This document shows, piece by piece, positions 26,472 through 34,670 of a stretch of DNA of 64,000 bases. The translations under genes were made by a program, and so were the position numbers. This DNA comes from Verrucomicrobiaceae bacterium (lineage in GTDB: Bacteria; Verrucomicrobiota; Verrucomicrobiia; Verrucomicrobiales; Verrucomicrobiaceae): contig JAIXOU010000100.1 in NCBI GenBank assembly GCA_027486585.1, forward strand, positions 1 through 64,000, in the 5' to 3' direction. Below the pieces are notes generated by a model, which was not told where the DNA came from, did not search any database, and worked only from the letters and a program-made list of their open reading frames with translations. Every line of letters begins with the position of its first letter. Within the stretch, counting starts at the first letter, position 1.

Positions 26472-26744
26472 GGTACGAAGGATGCGGTGACTTGGTAGGT
26501 GTGGACAAGCTTAAACTTGGCCAGTTGGCTGATTCTAGCCTGACCTATCCATGATTTGGTTAGACGAGCTTCACTTTTGCCCGTTTTCGTCTAATGATAG
26601 TCTAATGGACTAAGAATGTCAGGAGGAAGTAAGGTGATTCATCTCAGTTCTGATAGCCGCCCCTGGTGTTTTTCTCAATTTAGATGAAAAGGGGGTTGCT
26701 GTAATTTGTGATTTACCATAATTTAGAGGAGTAATCGAGAATTT
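26472..26744. promoter_or_regulatory. Intergenic region with an inverted repeat before the pseudopilin gene
   Basis: No gene is seen. TTAGACGA (26560-26567) and TCGTCTAA (26587-26594) form a perfect 8-bp inverted repeat with a 19-nt spacer, followed by another TAGTCTAAT. A GAGGAG ribosome binding site lies about 13 bp before the ATG at 26745. A regulatory role for the repeat is a guess. Confidence 0.3.
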
Positions 26745-27155
26745 ATGAAAACCTGCAAAACAGCACCCAAAACCAGCAAAGCTGGCTTCAGTCTCTTTGA
26801 GATGATGACCTTCGTGGCCATCCTTGGGATCATGATCAGTTTGGCTCTTCCTTTGTTTGGAAACGCCAAAGAAGTGCAGCAGGCCGCAGCTAAACGTAAT
26901 GCCCAGAATTTTTGCTCCTTGGCTAATTCTGCCAGTGTGGCGGGATTCGATGTGACCGCAGGAACGACCAGTGTCGAAGTTGCCTTTAAGCGGATCGCGG
27001 ATGGAGTGACGATTACCAAAGGCCCCCTGAAAGGTCGCACTTTCAAACTGCCGAACATTAACGAGCCTGAGATTAAAGCTGCCAGTGCCTATGCAAAGAT
27101 TCGCAATAGCGAACTGATTTATCTGCCTTCAGAGCCTACCAAGCTCACATTCTAA
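26745..27155 (+). CDS. Type IV pilin-like/pseudopilin protein
   Basis: A 136-residue prepilin. The type III signal is KAGFSLFEMM: a basic leader, the Gly-Phe cleavage point, Glu at +5, and the hydrophobic helix TFVAILGIMISLALPLF. After cleavage the mature protein is about 122 residues, short for a major pilin and closer to GspH/GspG-type pseudopilins or the Verrucomicrobial prepilin-like proteins. No other secretion or pilus gene is adjacent; a PilT-type ATPase lies 9 kb away. A FtsX-like permease gene follows 70 bp downstream. Confidence 0.8.
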   Translation: MKTCKTAPKTSKAGFSLFEMMTFVAILGIMISLALPLFGNAKEVQQAAAKRNAQNFCSLANSASVAGFDVTAGTTSVEVAFKRIADGVTITKGPLKGRTFKLPNINEPEIKAASAYAKIRNSELIYLPSEPTKLTF

Positions 27156-27225
27156 GTTAGTCGTGGAGATGATCTTTACTTTGCCTTTGGCAGAAGGAGA
27201 GTCCTCGGCCATGGTGAAGTGATCA

Positions 27226-28509
27226 ATGATCCAAAACGCAGCACTCTTTTTAGCCCTAAGGTACCTCCGACCTCAACGGTCCTTTGTCTCAGTCATCACC
27301 ATCATCTCAGTTCTTGGGATCGCGGTTGGGGTGCTCATGATGATTGTGGTGCGTGCCGTGATGATGGGTTTTGAGGCAGATTTTCGTGATACTCTGATGG
27401 GAGCTACTCCCCACGTGCTTTTCAGCCAAGATTCAGCGGTTAAATCAAAGCCTTGGCCAGAGGCGCTGCGGGCGGTCAAGGCAACTGAGCAAGTTCAGTC
27501 AGCCACAGCTTATGCCGGCGGAATCTTGTATCTTTCAAACGGAGATCTTCAGACCTACACTCAAGTGTTTGGGATAAATTCAGCAGATGCGCCGAGTCAC
27601 CTGCGAAAAATCAATGCTCACTTAATCGCAGGCTCTTTGGATTTAGTCGATGGCGGTATTGTACTCGTCGATCAGCAGGCGCAAGAATTGGGTTGGCTGG
27701 TCGGAGATGAGCTCAGCGTTTATGCTTCTCAAAATGTGAATGAGGCTGTCAGGCAATATGGTGATGCCAATGATCAGGATACGGAGGCGCAAAAAAAGGC
27801 GATCTTGGATAAGATCCGCCTGAATCCTCAAAAGCTCAAACTCACAGGCATCTTGAAAAGTGAAACAGCTGGCTTTTTGAGCTACATGAGTCTGACGACA
27901 GCCCAGGCTCTGTTTCATTTAGGAGATGGTGTGACTGGGATTGCTTTGGAACTTTCGGAACCAAAAAAGGCAGATCAAGTCGCCAAGGCACTGAGTGATT
28001 CATTACCTGGGTGGAAAGCCAAGCTGTGGTCGGACGATCAGAGTGCTAGACTGGCTGCAATGGGGAATGAGCAGACGATGATGCAATTTGTGCTTTCGAT
28101 CATTGCTCTGGTGGCGGCTTTTTCGGTGATGAACACGACAATTACAATCACGATGCAGAAACGGCGCGAAATAGGTGTCATCGCTGCTCTAGGTGGGCGT
28201 CCTGGGCAGATCATCAATGTCTTTCTCCTTCAAGCTGTGATTGTCGGGGTGCTTGGCACGGGGCTTGGTCTGGTAGGTAGTCTGCTGGCCTTGTGGCTTA
28301 GAAATGATCTGCGTGATCTACTCACCCTGATCGCTGGCGGGGAGGTCCATGCTGTGGACGGAGTTTTCCTTTCTTCGATACCTGCGTTTCTTCAGCCTTG
28401 GGATGTGGTCATGACCTGTAGCACATCGATCCTGCTGTGCATCGTAGCAGGCTTTCTACCTGCTTGGGTGGCTGCTCGGGTGGATCCCGCTGTTGCTCTC
28501 AGGGATTGA
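27226..28509 (+). CDS. LolC/LolE-type ABC transporter permease
   Basis: A 427-residue inner membrane permease of the MacB/FtsX superfamily resembling the lipoprotein-releasing system. The N-terminal LALRYLRPQRSFVSVITIISVLGIAVGVLMMIVVRAVMMGFE is characteristic of LolC/E; a large periplasmic domain follows (about 50-270), then FtsX core helices including VMNTTITITMQKRREIGVIAALGG. The ATPase LolD is not next to it. A LolA-like gene is at 44.2 kb in this window. The start at ATG 27226 fits the family. Confidence 0.85.
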   Translation: MIQNAALFLALRYLRPQRSFVSVITIISVLGIAVGVLMMIVVRAVMMGFEADFRDTLMGATPHVLFSQDSAVKSKPWPEALRAVKATEQVQSATAYAGGILYLSNGDLQTYTQVFGINSADAPSHLRKINAHLIAGSLDLVDGGIVLVDQQAQELGWLVGDELSVYASQNVNEAVRQYGDANDQDTEAQKKAILDKIRLNPQKLKLTGILKSETAGFLSYMSLTTAQALFHLGDGVTGIALELSEPKKADQVAKALSDSLPGWKAKLWSDDQSARLAAMGNEQTMMQFVLSIIALVAAFSVMNTTITITMQKRREIGVIAALGGRPGQIINVFLLQAVIVGVLGTGLGLVGSLLALWLRNDLRDLLTLIAGGEVHAVDGVFLSSIPAFLQPWDVVMTCSTSILLCIVAGFLPAWVAARVDPAVALRD

Positions 28510-28528
28510 TGATCCTAGATCAGGGCGA

Positions 28529-30583
28529 TCAACGTCCAATTGGAACCGCTTTTTGAGTCTCTGTGGGCACCTCAGTCGATTCGCTTTTTAGTATAGATGA
28601 GCTAGCTTTGACGGCCTTTGGAGCATTTGGAACTGAGTACCAATTCAGTTGTGGCACAGCAGACATTTGCACCCAAGCTTGGTTGCCTAACTTCATCCAC
28701 TCTAAGCCAACTATCGCAAAAACCTGTGCTCCCCAGGGGATCTTATCTCGAAGGTCTCGACTCAGGGCAGAATCTTTATCAACGAAAACCGTAGCAGAGA
28801 AGGGGTTTGGCGGAGCTGGATTGATTCTGAACGCTTCTTTATTGCCTGAGTTAGGAACTTTATCTTCAAAGTAATGAGTGCGTGTCATGCTGACATGGAA
28901 CAGTGCCTGGCCTTCTTGGAAGTTTGTCAGGTAGTTTTCCAGGCGACGATCTTTGAACTCGACAAAGCTGAGCCAATCCACTTTAAAGCTTCCATCGCGT
29001 TCTTCGAGCATAACTGGAATGGCAAACTTCCAAGTCTTGCTTTCGACACCAAAAACGGCATGGGCACCGCCTCCAAGCTGTGGCTTTGGATCAAGCCGCA
29101 CCAGTCCAATCGCATCTACAGGAATCGGGCGGCTGGGCTCTTTCGAATAATATTCCTCCATCAGAGGCTTCATCGAATCGACCGCTAAAGTGTATTTGAG
29201 CCGCTCTTCCAAGGTGGTCGCAGCCAGGAATTTTTGCAGGGCATCCGCTGCAGGCTTAGCCTCTGGGGGCACGTCAAGAATGATCTCTCCACGATCCGAA
29301 GCTGTCAAAGCGGAACCGTCTAGCGTGGCCTGTTTGGTGCCATTGTTATTAGAAACGGTTGGTGCCTCCATGAGGCTGCTGCCTTTTGTGGCGACTGGTA
29401 GAGCTGAGGCTGTAGTCGTCTCAGGCGTGCCCGTTTCTGAGGTGGGAACGGTTGCTTTGGCAATCTCTTCTGTCGTGGCTGGCGTTGCCTTTAAAGAGGC
29501 TGGTGCAACCTCTGACGGATCAAAGGACGCTGTTGTTTCGACAGGTGCGCTTTCTGCCATCTTAGGATCGGAGGGCACGATATCGATGACTGGTGCTGCT
29601 GGCTTTTGGCCATCTGGAAGTGTGGCTAGTTCAGCATGCGCAGACTTTGGCATGAATCGCTCTGCGAGCTGGAGGATTGGTTCACGGAAAAGCCAACCTG
29701 CTGCAGCTACCACGGCACCAAGCAATAAAACAGCGAGACCAATCATGGCTACGTTAGCGCTGCGTTTAGGCTTTTTGAGGCTACGCGCACGAACGCCGGA
29801 GTTGGCAGGCTGCTGAAAGGGAAGCGGAGGTGGTGCTCCGCCAAAAGAATCAGATTTAGATGGGGTAAGCGGAGCCGAAGGAATGGCTTGACTCAAAAGA
29901 GAGCTAGGCTCTTGCCGATCTCCGAATCCGCCCATAGCGGGCAAGGATGAACCAGGGATCAAGGAACTTTGGCCCGAGTTACGCTGAGGCATACCCAATG
30001 GCTCCTGGAGTGCCGCTGGTGGCGCGGCTGGATTTAAGCCTGAGCCCCAAGCCATCGGATTTCCAGAAGCCTGGGGCAGTCCACCAGACATTGGAAATTG
30101 ACCTTCGTTGCGTTGAGGCGGGAGTAAACTTCCAGACAAAGATGGCTGTGCTAAAGGGGGGGGCGTGAATCCAGATTGAGCAGGCTGATTTACCGCCATC
30201 ATGGTCTGACCAAGACCGGGAGTTTGCCAGCTAGGTGCTGGTTGCGGCTGCTGAGGGGCATTTGGGAAAGTTGCTCCGCCGCCAAGCAATCCGCTATTCA
30301 TGGTTGGCTGAATGGTGCCCATCACGGAGCCTGGCATTGGCTGGGCTGGCATTGTATTCAGTGCAGGTGCTTCGTAAGTTGGCTGCGGCTGCTGAACGGG
30401 CGCCTGCGTGTTGCTATAGCTAGGTGCTCCAAAACCTTGTCCGCCAAATGATGGCATGGCTGCTGGGGACGTTACCGTCTGACCACACGTCGGGCATGGG
30501 CCACTGACACCGGCCAGATGTGCAGGGACTGTGAGCACGCTTTGACACGCGCTGCACTGAAACTGGATGATGTCTGGATTCAT
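28529..30583 (-). CDS. Zinc-ribbon, proline-rich single-pass membrane protein of unknown function
   Basis: A 684-residue protein I cannot assign to a function. It begins with a zinc ribbon (CSACQSVLTVPAH...CPTCG, about residues 10-34; CxxC-x17-CxxC). A Pro/Gln/Gly-rich low-complexity stretch (about 45-270) leads to one membrane helix, VAMIGLAVLLLGAVVAAAGW (about 277-296). A Thr/Ala/Pro linker (about 320-430) precedes a C-terminal folded domain with YYSKEPSRPIPVDAIG and a small SH3-like or IMS-import-like feel. The zinc ribbon would be cytoplasmic if the C-terminal domain is periplasmic. Such architecture recurs in Planctomycetes and Verrucomicrobia. Confidence 0.75.
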   Translation of the reverse strand: MNPDIIQFQCSACQSVLTVPAHLAGVSGPCPTCGQTVTSPAAMPSFGGQGFGAPSYSNTQAPVQQPQPTYEAPALNTMPAQPMPGSVMGTIQPTMNSGLLGGGATFPNAPQQPQPAPSWQTPGLGQTMMAVNQPAQSGFTPPPLAQPSLSGSLLPPQRNEGQFPMSGGLPQASGNPMAWGSGLNPAAPPAALQEPLGMPQRNSGQSSLIPGSSLPAMGGFGDRQEPSSLLSQAIPSAPLTPSKSDSFGGAPPPLPFQQPANSGVRARSLKKPKRSANVAMIGLAVLLLGAVVAAAGWLFREPILQLAERFMPKSAHAELATLPDGQKPAAPVIDIVPSDPKMAESAPVETTASFDPSEVAPASLKATPATTEEIAKATVPTSETGTPETTTASALPVATKGSSLMEAPTVSNNNGTKQATLDGSALTASDRGEIILDVPPEAKPAADALQKFLAATTLEERLKYTLAVDSMKPLMEEYYSKEPSRPIPVDAIGLVRLDPKPQLGGGAHAVFGVESKTWKFAIPVMLEERDGSFKVDWLSFVEFKDRRLENYLTNFQEGQALFHVSMTRTHYFEDKVPNSGNKEAFRINPAPPNPFSATVFVDKDSALSRDLRDKIPWGAQVFAIVGLEWMKLGNQAWVQMSAVPQLNWYSVPNAPKAVKASSSILKSESTEVPTETQKAVPIGR

Positions 30584-30850
30584 ACGAAATTGACGGAAAA
30601 AATACCTAACAGGTCTTTAGTTTCGTTCATAGACAGCCTTTAGACAAGTAACGTTTCATGAAAAATGCAAAAAATCACAATTTCCGTAATAGAGTGGGTG
30701 TCGTGACACTCACCTGAAAAAAAGCATTTTCGAAGCCAAAAGAGGGATGATTCCGAAAGTGATCGAGTTCAACTGCTCATGGACAGCAGCCAGGAAGGAT
30801 CACGTTTCAGATCCTATGGAGATGTCTGAGGGGGCGGTGCTCCTCGTTTT
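30584..30850. other. Intergenic region with a hairpin
   Basis: The 267 bp carry no gene. GTGGGTGTC (30694-30702) can pair with GACACTCAC (30705-30713), 110 bp upstream of the zinc-ribbon gene; no T run follows in either direction, so a terminator is unlikely. Otherwise I see nothing. Confidence 0.3.
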
Positions 30851-31108
30851 TTAGCCGACGGATTCAACACTAAGCCCTTTATGACTGCCATCGCAGAAGG
30901 GCGGGTTCTTGCTGTGCTTGCAGTTGCAGAGCCAGACTTTTTGCTTTTCTGCCAAGGTGAATTTCTTGGGACCAAAGCCTGTGCCTTTGTGATTCCCGTC
31001 GCACATGGGTTGGTGACCGCTCAATCCGCAGGCGCACCACCAATGGTCTCCGGCTTCAAGTTCAAGTCCGACAGGTTTGGCTTCAAAGATTTTAGGAAGG
31101 TCACTCAT
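30851..31108 (-). CDS. CDGSH iron-sulfur domain protein
   Basis: An 85-residue protein with two CDGSH-type 2Fe-2S motifs, CACGLSGHQPMCDGNHK and CNCKHSKNPPFCDGSHK, each giving the 3-Cys/1-His ligand set. This resembles the tandem-motif CDGSH proteins of bacteria and mitochondrial MiNT, thought to act in redox or iron-sulfur transfer. The ATG at 31108 is chosen because the longer frame to 31144 adds non-conserved residues. It lies 45 bp downstream of the DUF5722 gene on the same strand and could be read with it. Confidence 0.9.
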   Translation of the reverse strand: MSDLPKIFEAKPVGLELEAGDHWWCACGLSGHQPMCDGNHKGTGFGPKKFTLAEKQKVWLCNCKHSKNPPFCDGSHKGLSVESVG

Positions 31109-31153
31109 GAGCCCCACAATAGCCGAAGATGTCCACGAGGCCAACGAATTGCT

Positions 31154-32461
31154 TCATGGGCTTTCATCACCCTTCAGTTCAGCCCAGGACTTCAGTCCCG
31201 TGACCGGAAGAAGCTTAGCCGCCTCGACGTCCCACTCGGGTGTTCCCGCGAGTCTGAAGAGTTCCCAGATTTGCTTTTTGCTATGTGGCTCAGAAATCGA
31301 GTTGGGGGCATTCCTCCATAAGCCAAGGCGTAGGCCGCCTTCTTTGGCGTGATCAACGTGGCGATGATAAATGAAGGCATCGATTAATGGCAGTCTGCGG
31401 CATTTTTCCCAGGCGTAGGCATAGGCTGCGGCTTGCAGTGATTCGCCTTCAGGCTTCAGCAGAGTATGAAAGCCCTGCTCAGAGAGAATAATCCGACGCG
31501 GCTTTCCCTGCCACAGCAGTTCAGGCTGATGCAGGTGGTGGCTGAGTACTTCCAGATTTTTAAAGGTCACCTTGTTGGTGTTGTCATCACTTTTGATGGT
31601 TTTGTCTGCCCAGGCTCTCGGGTTGCCTAGATCTTCGGGATAGGGGTGCGCGGCCACATTCCAATCCAGGTCGCCAGATTCGCGAATTTGTTTGGCGAAG
31701 TTGTCCATGAAGTCTCTGCCGGGCGTGGCTTCTTCCGCGCTGATGCCATTCATGGAGTCAGCCCAATGATGGTCAAAAGGGATGTAGAGTCGGGCATGGA
31801 GAGAGGCTTTCCGCACGGATTCATGCACGATGCGAAATGCCTTGGCGTATTCCGTCACTGTTTCAGAGAGCGGCTTGCGGCCTAGATTATACCAGAGCCA
31901 GTGGGAGTTCACTTCATTGCCGACGATCCAGCCCCAGATGCGGCCATGTTCAGGATGGTTGCCGCTCCAGCGTTCGGCCATTAGCTCAGTCACTGCTCGC
32001 AGCCAGGCGCGGCCAGTGGGAGTTTTGACATTGAAGGCAGCAATGCTGTATTTGTAGTCATCTCGTGCATCTGGGTGCAGGGCGATCTCGTCGATCTCTG
32101 GTTTCTTGGATGGATAGGAAAGGACGATGGCATAGACCATGATGCCCTTGTCTGATAGGGGCTTGATCTGGGAGTCTAGAGCCTTCAGGTAATGCTCATT
32201 GAAGCTGAAAGTTTGTCCATCGACTGTGCGCGTCGGATTACCCGGCTTAGATTTCAGGTCAATGAGAGCCGTGATATTGATGTTCAGGCCCGCATGATGG
32301 ATGCCGAGCGCCACAGCATCATCTGTCATCTGCACCTGTAGGCCTTTGATGGATGGCGGCTGAGGAAAGCTGTCCGCATTTGGTTGGGCCCAAAGGACAG
32401 GGGCCGATAGGAAGAGGCTGGCCTGAAGTAGCTTAAAGATGGAGCGTGGCATGAACCTCAT
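31154..32461 (-). CDS. Exported DUF5722 (glycoside-hydrolase-like) protein
   Basis: A 435-residue secreted protein with signal peptide (RSIFKLLQASLFLSAPVLWA). It fits the DUF5722 family with a TIM-barrel glycosidase look: HHAGLNINITALIDL, WGWIVGNEVNSHWLWYNLG and later IILSEQGFHTLL. By analogy with clan GH-A the glutamates in GNEVN and SEQGF could be acid/base and nucleophile, which is inference. The substrate is unknown. Confidence 0.75.
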   Translation of the reverse strand: MRFMPRSIFKLLQASLFLSAPVLWAQPNADSFPQPPSIKGLQVQMTDDAVALGIHHAGLNINITALIDLKSKPGNPTRTVDGQTFSFNEHYLKALDSQIKPLSDKGIMVYAIVLSYPSKKPEIDEIALHPDARDDYKYSIAAFNVKTPTGRAWLRAVTELMAERWSGNHPEHGRIWGWIVGNEVNSHWLWYNLGRKPLSETVTEYAKAFRIVHESVRKASLHARLYIPFDHHWADSMNGISAEEATPGRDFMDNFAKQIRESGDLDWNVAAHPYPEDLGNPRAWADKTIKSDDNTNKVTFKNLEVLSHHLHQPELLWQGKPRRIILSEQGFHTLLKPEGESLQAAAYAYAWEKCRRLPLIDAFIYHRHVDHAKEGGLRLGLWRNAPNSISEPHSKKQIWELFRLAGTPEWDVEAAKLLPVTGLKSWAELKGDESP

Positions 32462-32535
32462 CCTTCCTGCATATGGGCTTGTTCATCAAGCAACTTAGAT
32501 CTGAGTTCGCTGATTCTTTGAATCAGTCAGTTGCC

Positions 32536-32569
32536 AAAAAAAACCCTCGCCATTGAAGGCGAGGGTTTT
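32536..32569 (-). terminator. Rho-independent terminator of rplM-rpsI
   Basis: CCCTCGCC (32544-32551) pairs with GGCGAGGG (32558-32565) around a 6-nt loop. Read on the minus strand the stem is followed by eight T residues. It ends the ribosomal protein operon about 30 bp after rpsI. Confidence 0.88.
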
Positions 32570-32595
32570 GAAAAACACACGATACCAACCAACGA

Positions 32596-32988
32596 TTAAC
32601 GTTTGGAGAACTGGAAGCGCTTGCGGGCTCCTGGTTGACCTGGCTTCTTACGCTCTTTAGCGCGTGAGTCACGGGTCAGAAGGCCAGCCTTCTTGAGTGT
32701 GCCACGGAGTTCAGGATTGACGGCGATAAGAGCGCGGGAGATGCCCAGCTTCACAGCACCGACTTGACCGGAGATACCACCGCCACAAGCGTTGACTTTA
32801 AAGTCATAGCTCTGACGTGTGTTGGTCAAAGCCAAAGGAGTCAGGATTTGGTTCTGCAACGCGATGGTTGGGAAGTATTCTTCGAAGTCACGACCGTTGA
32901 CCGTGATGGAACCGGAACCGGCGAGGATATGAACGCGGGCAATCGCTGTTTTACGGCGACCGGTAGAATTGTTGAGGGGCTTGCTCAT
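32596..32988 (-). CDS. rpsI: 30S ribosomal protein S9
   Basis: S9, 130 residues, binds the 16S rRNA head with its C-terminal tail reaching the P-site tRNA. The signature GRRKTAIARVHILAGSGSITVNGRDFEEYF and the basic end (RDSRAKERKKPGQPGARKRFQFSKR) are complete. It follows rplM with a 25-bp gap, the standard L13-S9 operon. Confidence 0.97.
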   Translation of the reverse strand: MSKPLNNSTGRRKTAIARVHILAGSGSITVNGRDFEEYFPTIALQNQILTPLALTNTRQSYDFKVNACGGGISGQVGAVKLGISRALIAVNPELRGTLKKAGLLTRDSRAKERKKPGQPGARKRFQFSKR

Positions 32989-33013
32989 TAAGTTAAATCA
33001 GATGATTTGGAAA

Positions 33014-33448
33014 TTAGGCGAGAACGACAGACTTAGGGTTCTGTGCTTCATGGGGATGGGCCTCACCCGAGTAAACCTTGAGCTTGGTGACGATAGCGGC
33101 ACCTAGGCTGTTGTGTGGAACCATGCCTTTAACAGCGCGGTGAACGAGAAGCTCTGGACGACGCTGGCGGACTTTTTCCACGGTCTCCACTTTTTGATTA
33201 CCGATGTAACCACCACGCTTGCTGGTGTAGAGTTTTTGTTGCTCCTTCTTACCAGTCAGGCGGACTTTGTCAGCATTGATGACGACCACGAAATCACCGG
33301 TATCGACGTGCGGGGTAAAGATCGGGTTGTTTTTACCACGGATCAGGTTGGCGGCGGCCACGGCGACTTGGCCGAGGACTTGATCCTTGGCGTCGATGAT
33401 CCACCATTGGCGGGTCACGTCTTGAGCTTTGGCTGAGAATGTCTTCAT
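33014..33448 (-). CDS. rplM: 50S ribosomal protein L13
   Basis: L13, 144 residues from the ATG at 33448, an early 23S rRNA assembly protein. Motifs are intact: WWIIDAKDQVLGQVAVAAANLIRGKN, VVVINADKVRLTGKK and VKGMVPHNSLGAAIV. The frame continues upstream to 33487, but MKTFSAKAQDVTRQW is the family's usual N-terminus. A clear promoter lies upstream. Confidence 0.97.
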   Translation of the reverse strand: MKTFSAKAQDVTRQWWIIDAKDQVLGQVAVAAANLIRGKNNPIFTPHVDTGDFVVVINADKVRLTGKKEQQKLYTSKRGGYIGNQKVETVEKVRQRRPELLVHRAVKGMVPHNSLGAAIVTKLKVYSGEAHPHEAQNPKSVVLA

Positions 33449-33509
33449 ATAAGGTTCTTGGTGCGAGTGGCAGATGAACGTCATCAACCACGGGGAAAGA
33501 AGGGTCGCG

Positions 33510-33537
33510 AGGATAGAAGTCTAGGGCGTTGTGTCAA
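33510..33537 (-). promoter_or_regulatory. Sigma-70-type promoter of rplM-rpsI
   Basis: On the minus strand, TTGACA (33532-33537) and TATCCT (33510-33515) are separated by 16 bp. They lie 62 bp upstream of the rplM start, giving the L13-S9 operon a near-consensus promoter. Confidence 0.7.
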
Positions 33538-33600
33538 TCAGAAACTCGGCTTATTCACATTTACTGAGTCGATTTTTGGGTTTTTTTGCCGGTTTTGACC

Positions 33601-34089
33601 TCAAAGCAACGCGATCAGCTGAGCTGAATGACCTGAAGGCAGCTTCACCCGTTCACCTATCGATAACCCCATGAGCTGCGCGCCAAGAGGGGAAGCTGGC
33701 GTGATGGCCATGATTTCCTGGCCTTCGACGATGACCTCAATGCCGCCCTCTGCCGGACTGAGAAAGTAGTGATCCCGATGAGAGCCCATTTCTAAGGTGA
33801 TGAGTGCGCCTAACTTAACCGTTGGCCCTGCGGGTAGTTCACGGAGTTGCATGAAGCTGTGACGTGCTTCTTGCACTTCTGCCACACGCTGCGCCTGACC
33901 TCGGGCCACGTAACTAGCCTCCAGGGTGCGGGTGTCGTATTTATTTTCGGCTTTGCTATCAGGATCTGTGGCTGCGGCATAAGAGGCACGTGCACCGCGC
34001 AATAAACCCTCGAGTTCAGAATCGAGGTGGGAGATCAGGGCTTCGAGGACGGCGGGCTTTTGCATGTTGAGGTCTGACAGGCTTTCCAT
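33601..34089 (-). CDS. GreA/GreB-family transcription elongation factor-like protein
   Basis: About 162 residues from ATG 34089; alternatives are 34065 and 34137, the last of which would overlap the divergent lipoprotein gene. The N-terminal coiled coil (MQKPAVLEALISHLDSELEGLLRGARASYAAATDPDSKAENKYDTRTLEASYV) and the C-terminal FKBP-like domain (SPAEGGIEVIVEGQEIMAITPASPLGAQLMGLSIGERVKL) match GreA/GreB paralogs. The coiled-coil tip has acidic residues, but I cannot tell whether it stimulates RNA cleavage. Confidence 0.7.
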   Translation of the reverse strand: MESLSDLNMQKPAVLEALISHLDSELEGLLRGARASYAAATDPDSKAENKYDTRTLEASYVARGQAQRVAEVQEARHSFMQLRELPAGPTVKLGALITLEMGSHRDHYFLSPAEGGIEVIVEGQEIMAITPASPLGAQLMGLSIGERVKLPSGHSAQLIALL

Positions 34090-34125
34090 TTGCACGCTTA
34101 GCGGAGCTTTCCAAACTTGATTGTC

Positions 34126-34647
34126 ATGCAAAGACATCTTCTCTCCTTCCTTATCGTCCTTGTCTCTCTCTTTCTCGCTGCCTGCGAAACCACGGGTGGT
34201 GGCAGCGGTGATCCGATGCAGCTTGAGTATCGCCGACTGTCCATCGCCTCAGAGACGCCTGGAAACTACTTCGTAGGACGGCGCTTTCATTTATCGCAGA
34301 GACATTTCTGGGGCTATGTTCGCCGCCCAGGTGAAAGCTGGGATCAATCCAAGCTCGTGGTCATCAATGAAAAATTTGCCAAGCAGCCAGATCGCTATCC
34401 CGAAATTCCATCGGGAGACGGCCCAGCCTACGGCAGTGATCACAATCGTGAGTATCGCCTCTGGGGCTATTTCTCAGGACGCAGGGTCTATGATCCGAAT
34501 AGCGATCTCATGTTGCCTGAGTTTGTACTTCAGCGCTATGAGCTGAAAAACGAATCTCCAGGCTGGCTCTTTAAGCCCAATGAAAAATTCAATGGGCAGT
34601 ATCTCCTGCGTGATGAGCCAAGTGCTCGTCCAGGCGGCAGGTTCTAA
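34126..34647 (+). CDS. Lipoprotein of unknown function
   Basis: A 173-residue protein with a lipoprotein signal MQRHLLSFLIVLVSLFLAAC (lipobox LAAC). The mature part carries a compact set of aromatic and basic motifs (RRFHLSQRHFWGYVRRPGESW, DHNREYRLWGYFSGRRVYDPNSDLMLPEFVL). I do not recognise the family. The ATG at 34126 is taken because it opens the signal peptide; the start sits within or beside the N-terminal end of the divergent GreA-like gene. Confidence 0.7.
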   Translation: MQRHLLSFLIVLVSLFLAACETTGGGSGDPMQLEYRRLSIASETPGNYFVGRRFHLSQRHFWGYVRRPGESWDQSKLVVINEKFAKQPDRYPEIPSGDGPAYGSDHNREYRLWGYFSGRRVYDPNSDLMLPEFVLQRYELKNESPGWLFKPNEKFNGQYLLRDEPSARPGGRF

Positions 34648-34670
34648 TTCAGCCTACTTATCCATCCACG

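Noticed and set aside
30694-30713. Terminator after the CDGSH gene
   Set aside because: The hairpin has no T run on the minus strand and its loop is too small.
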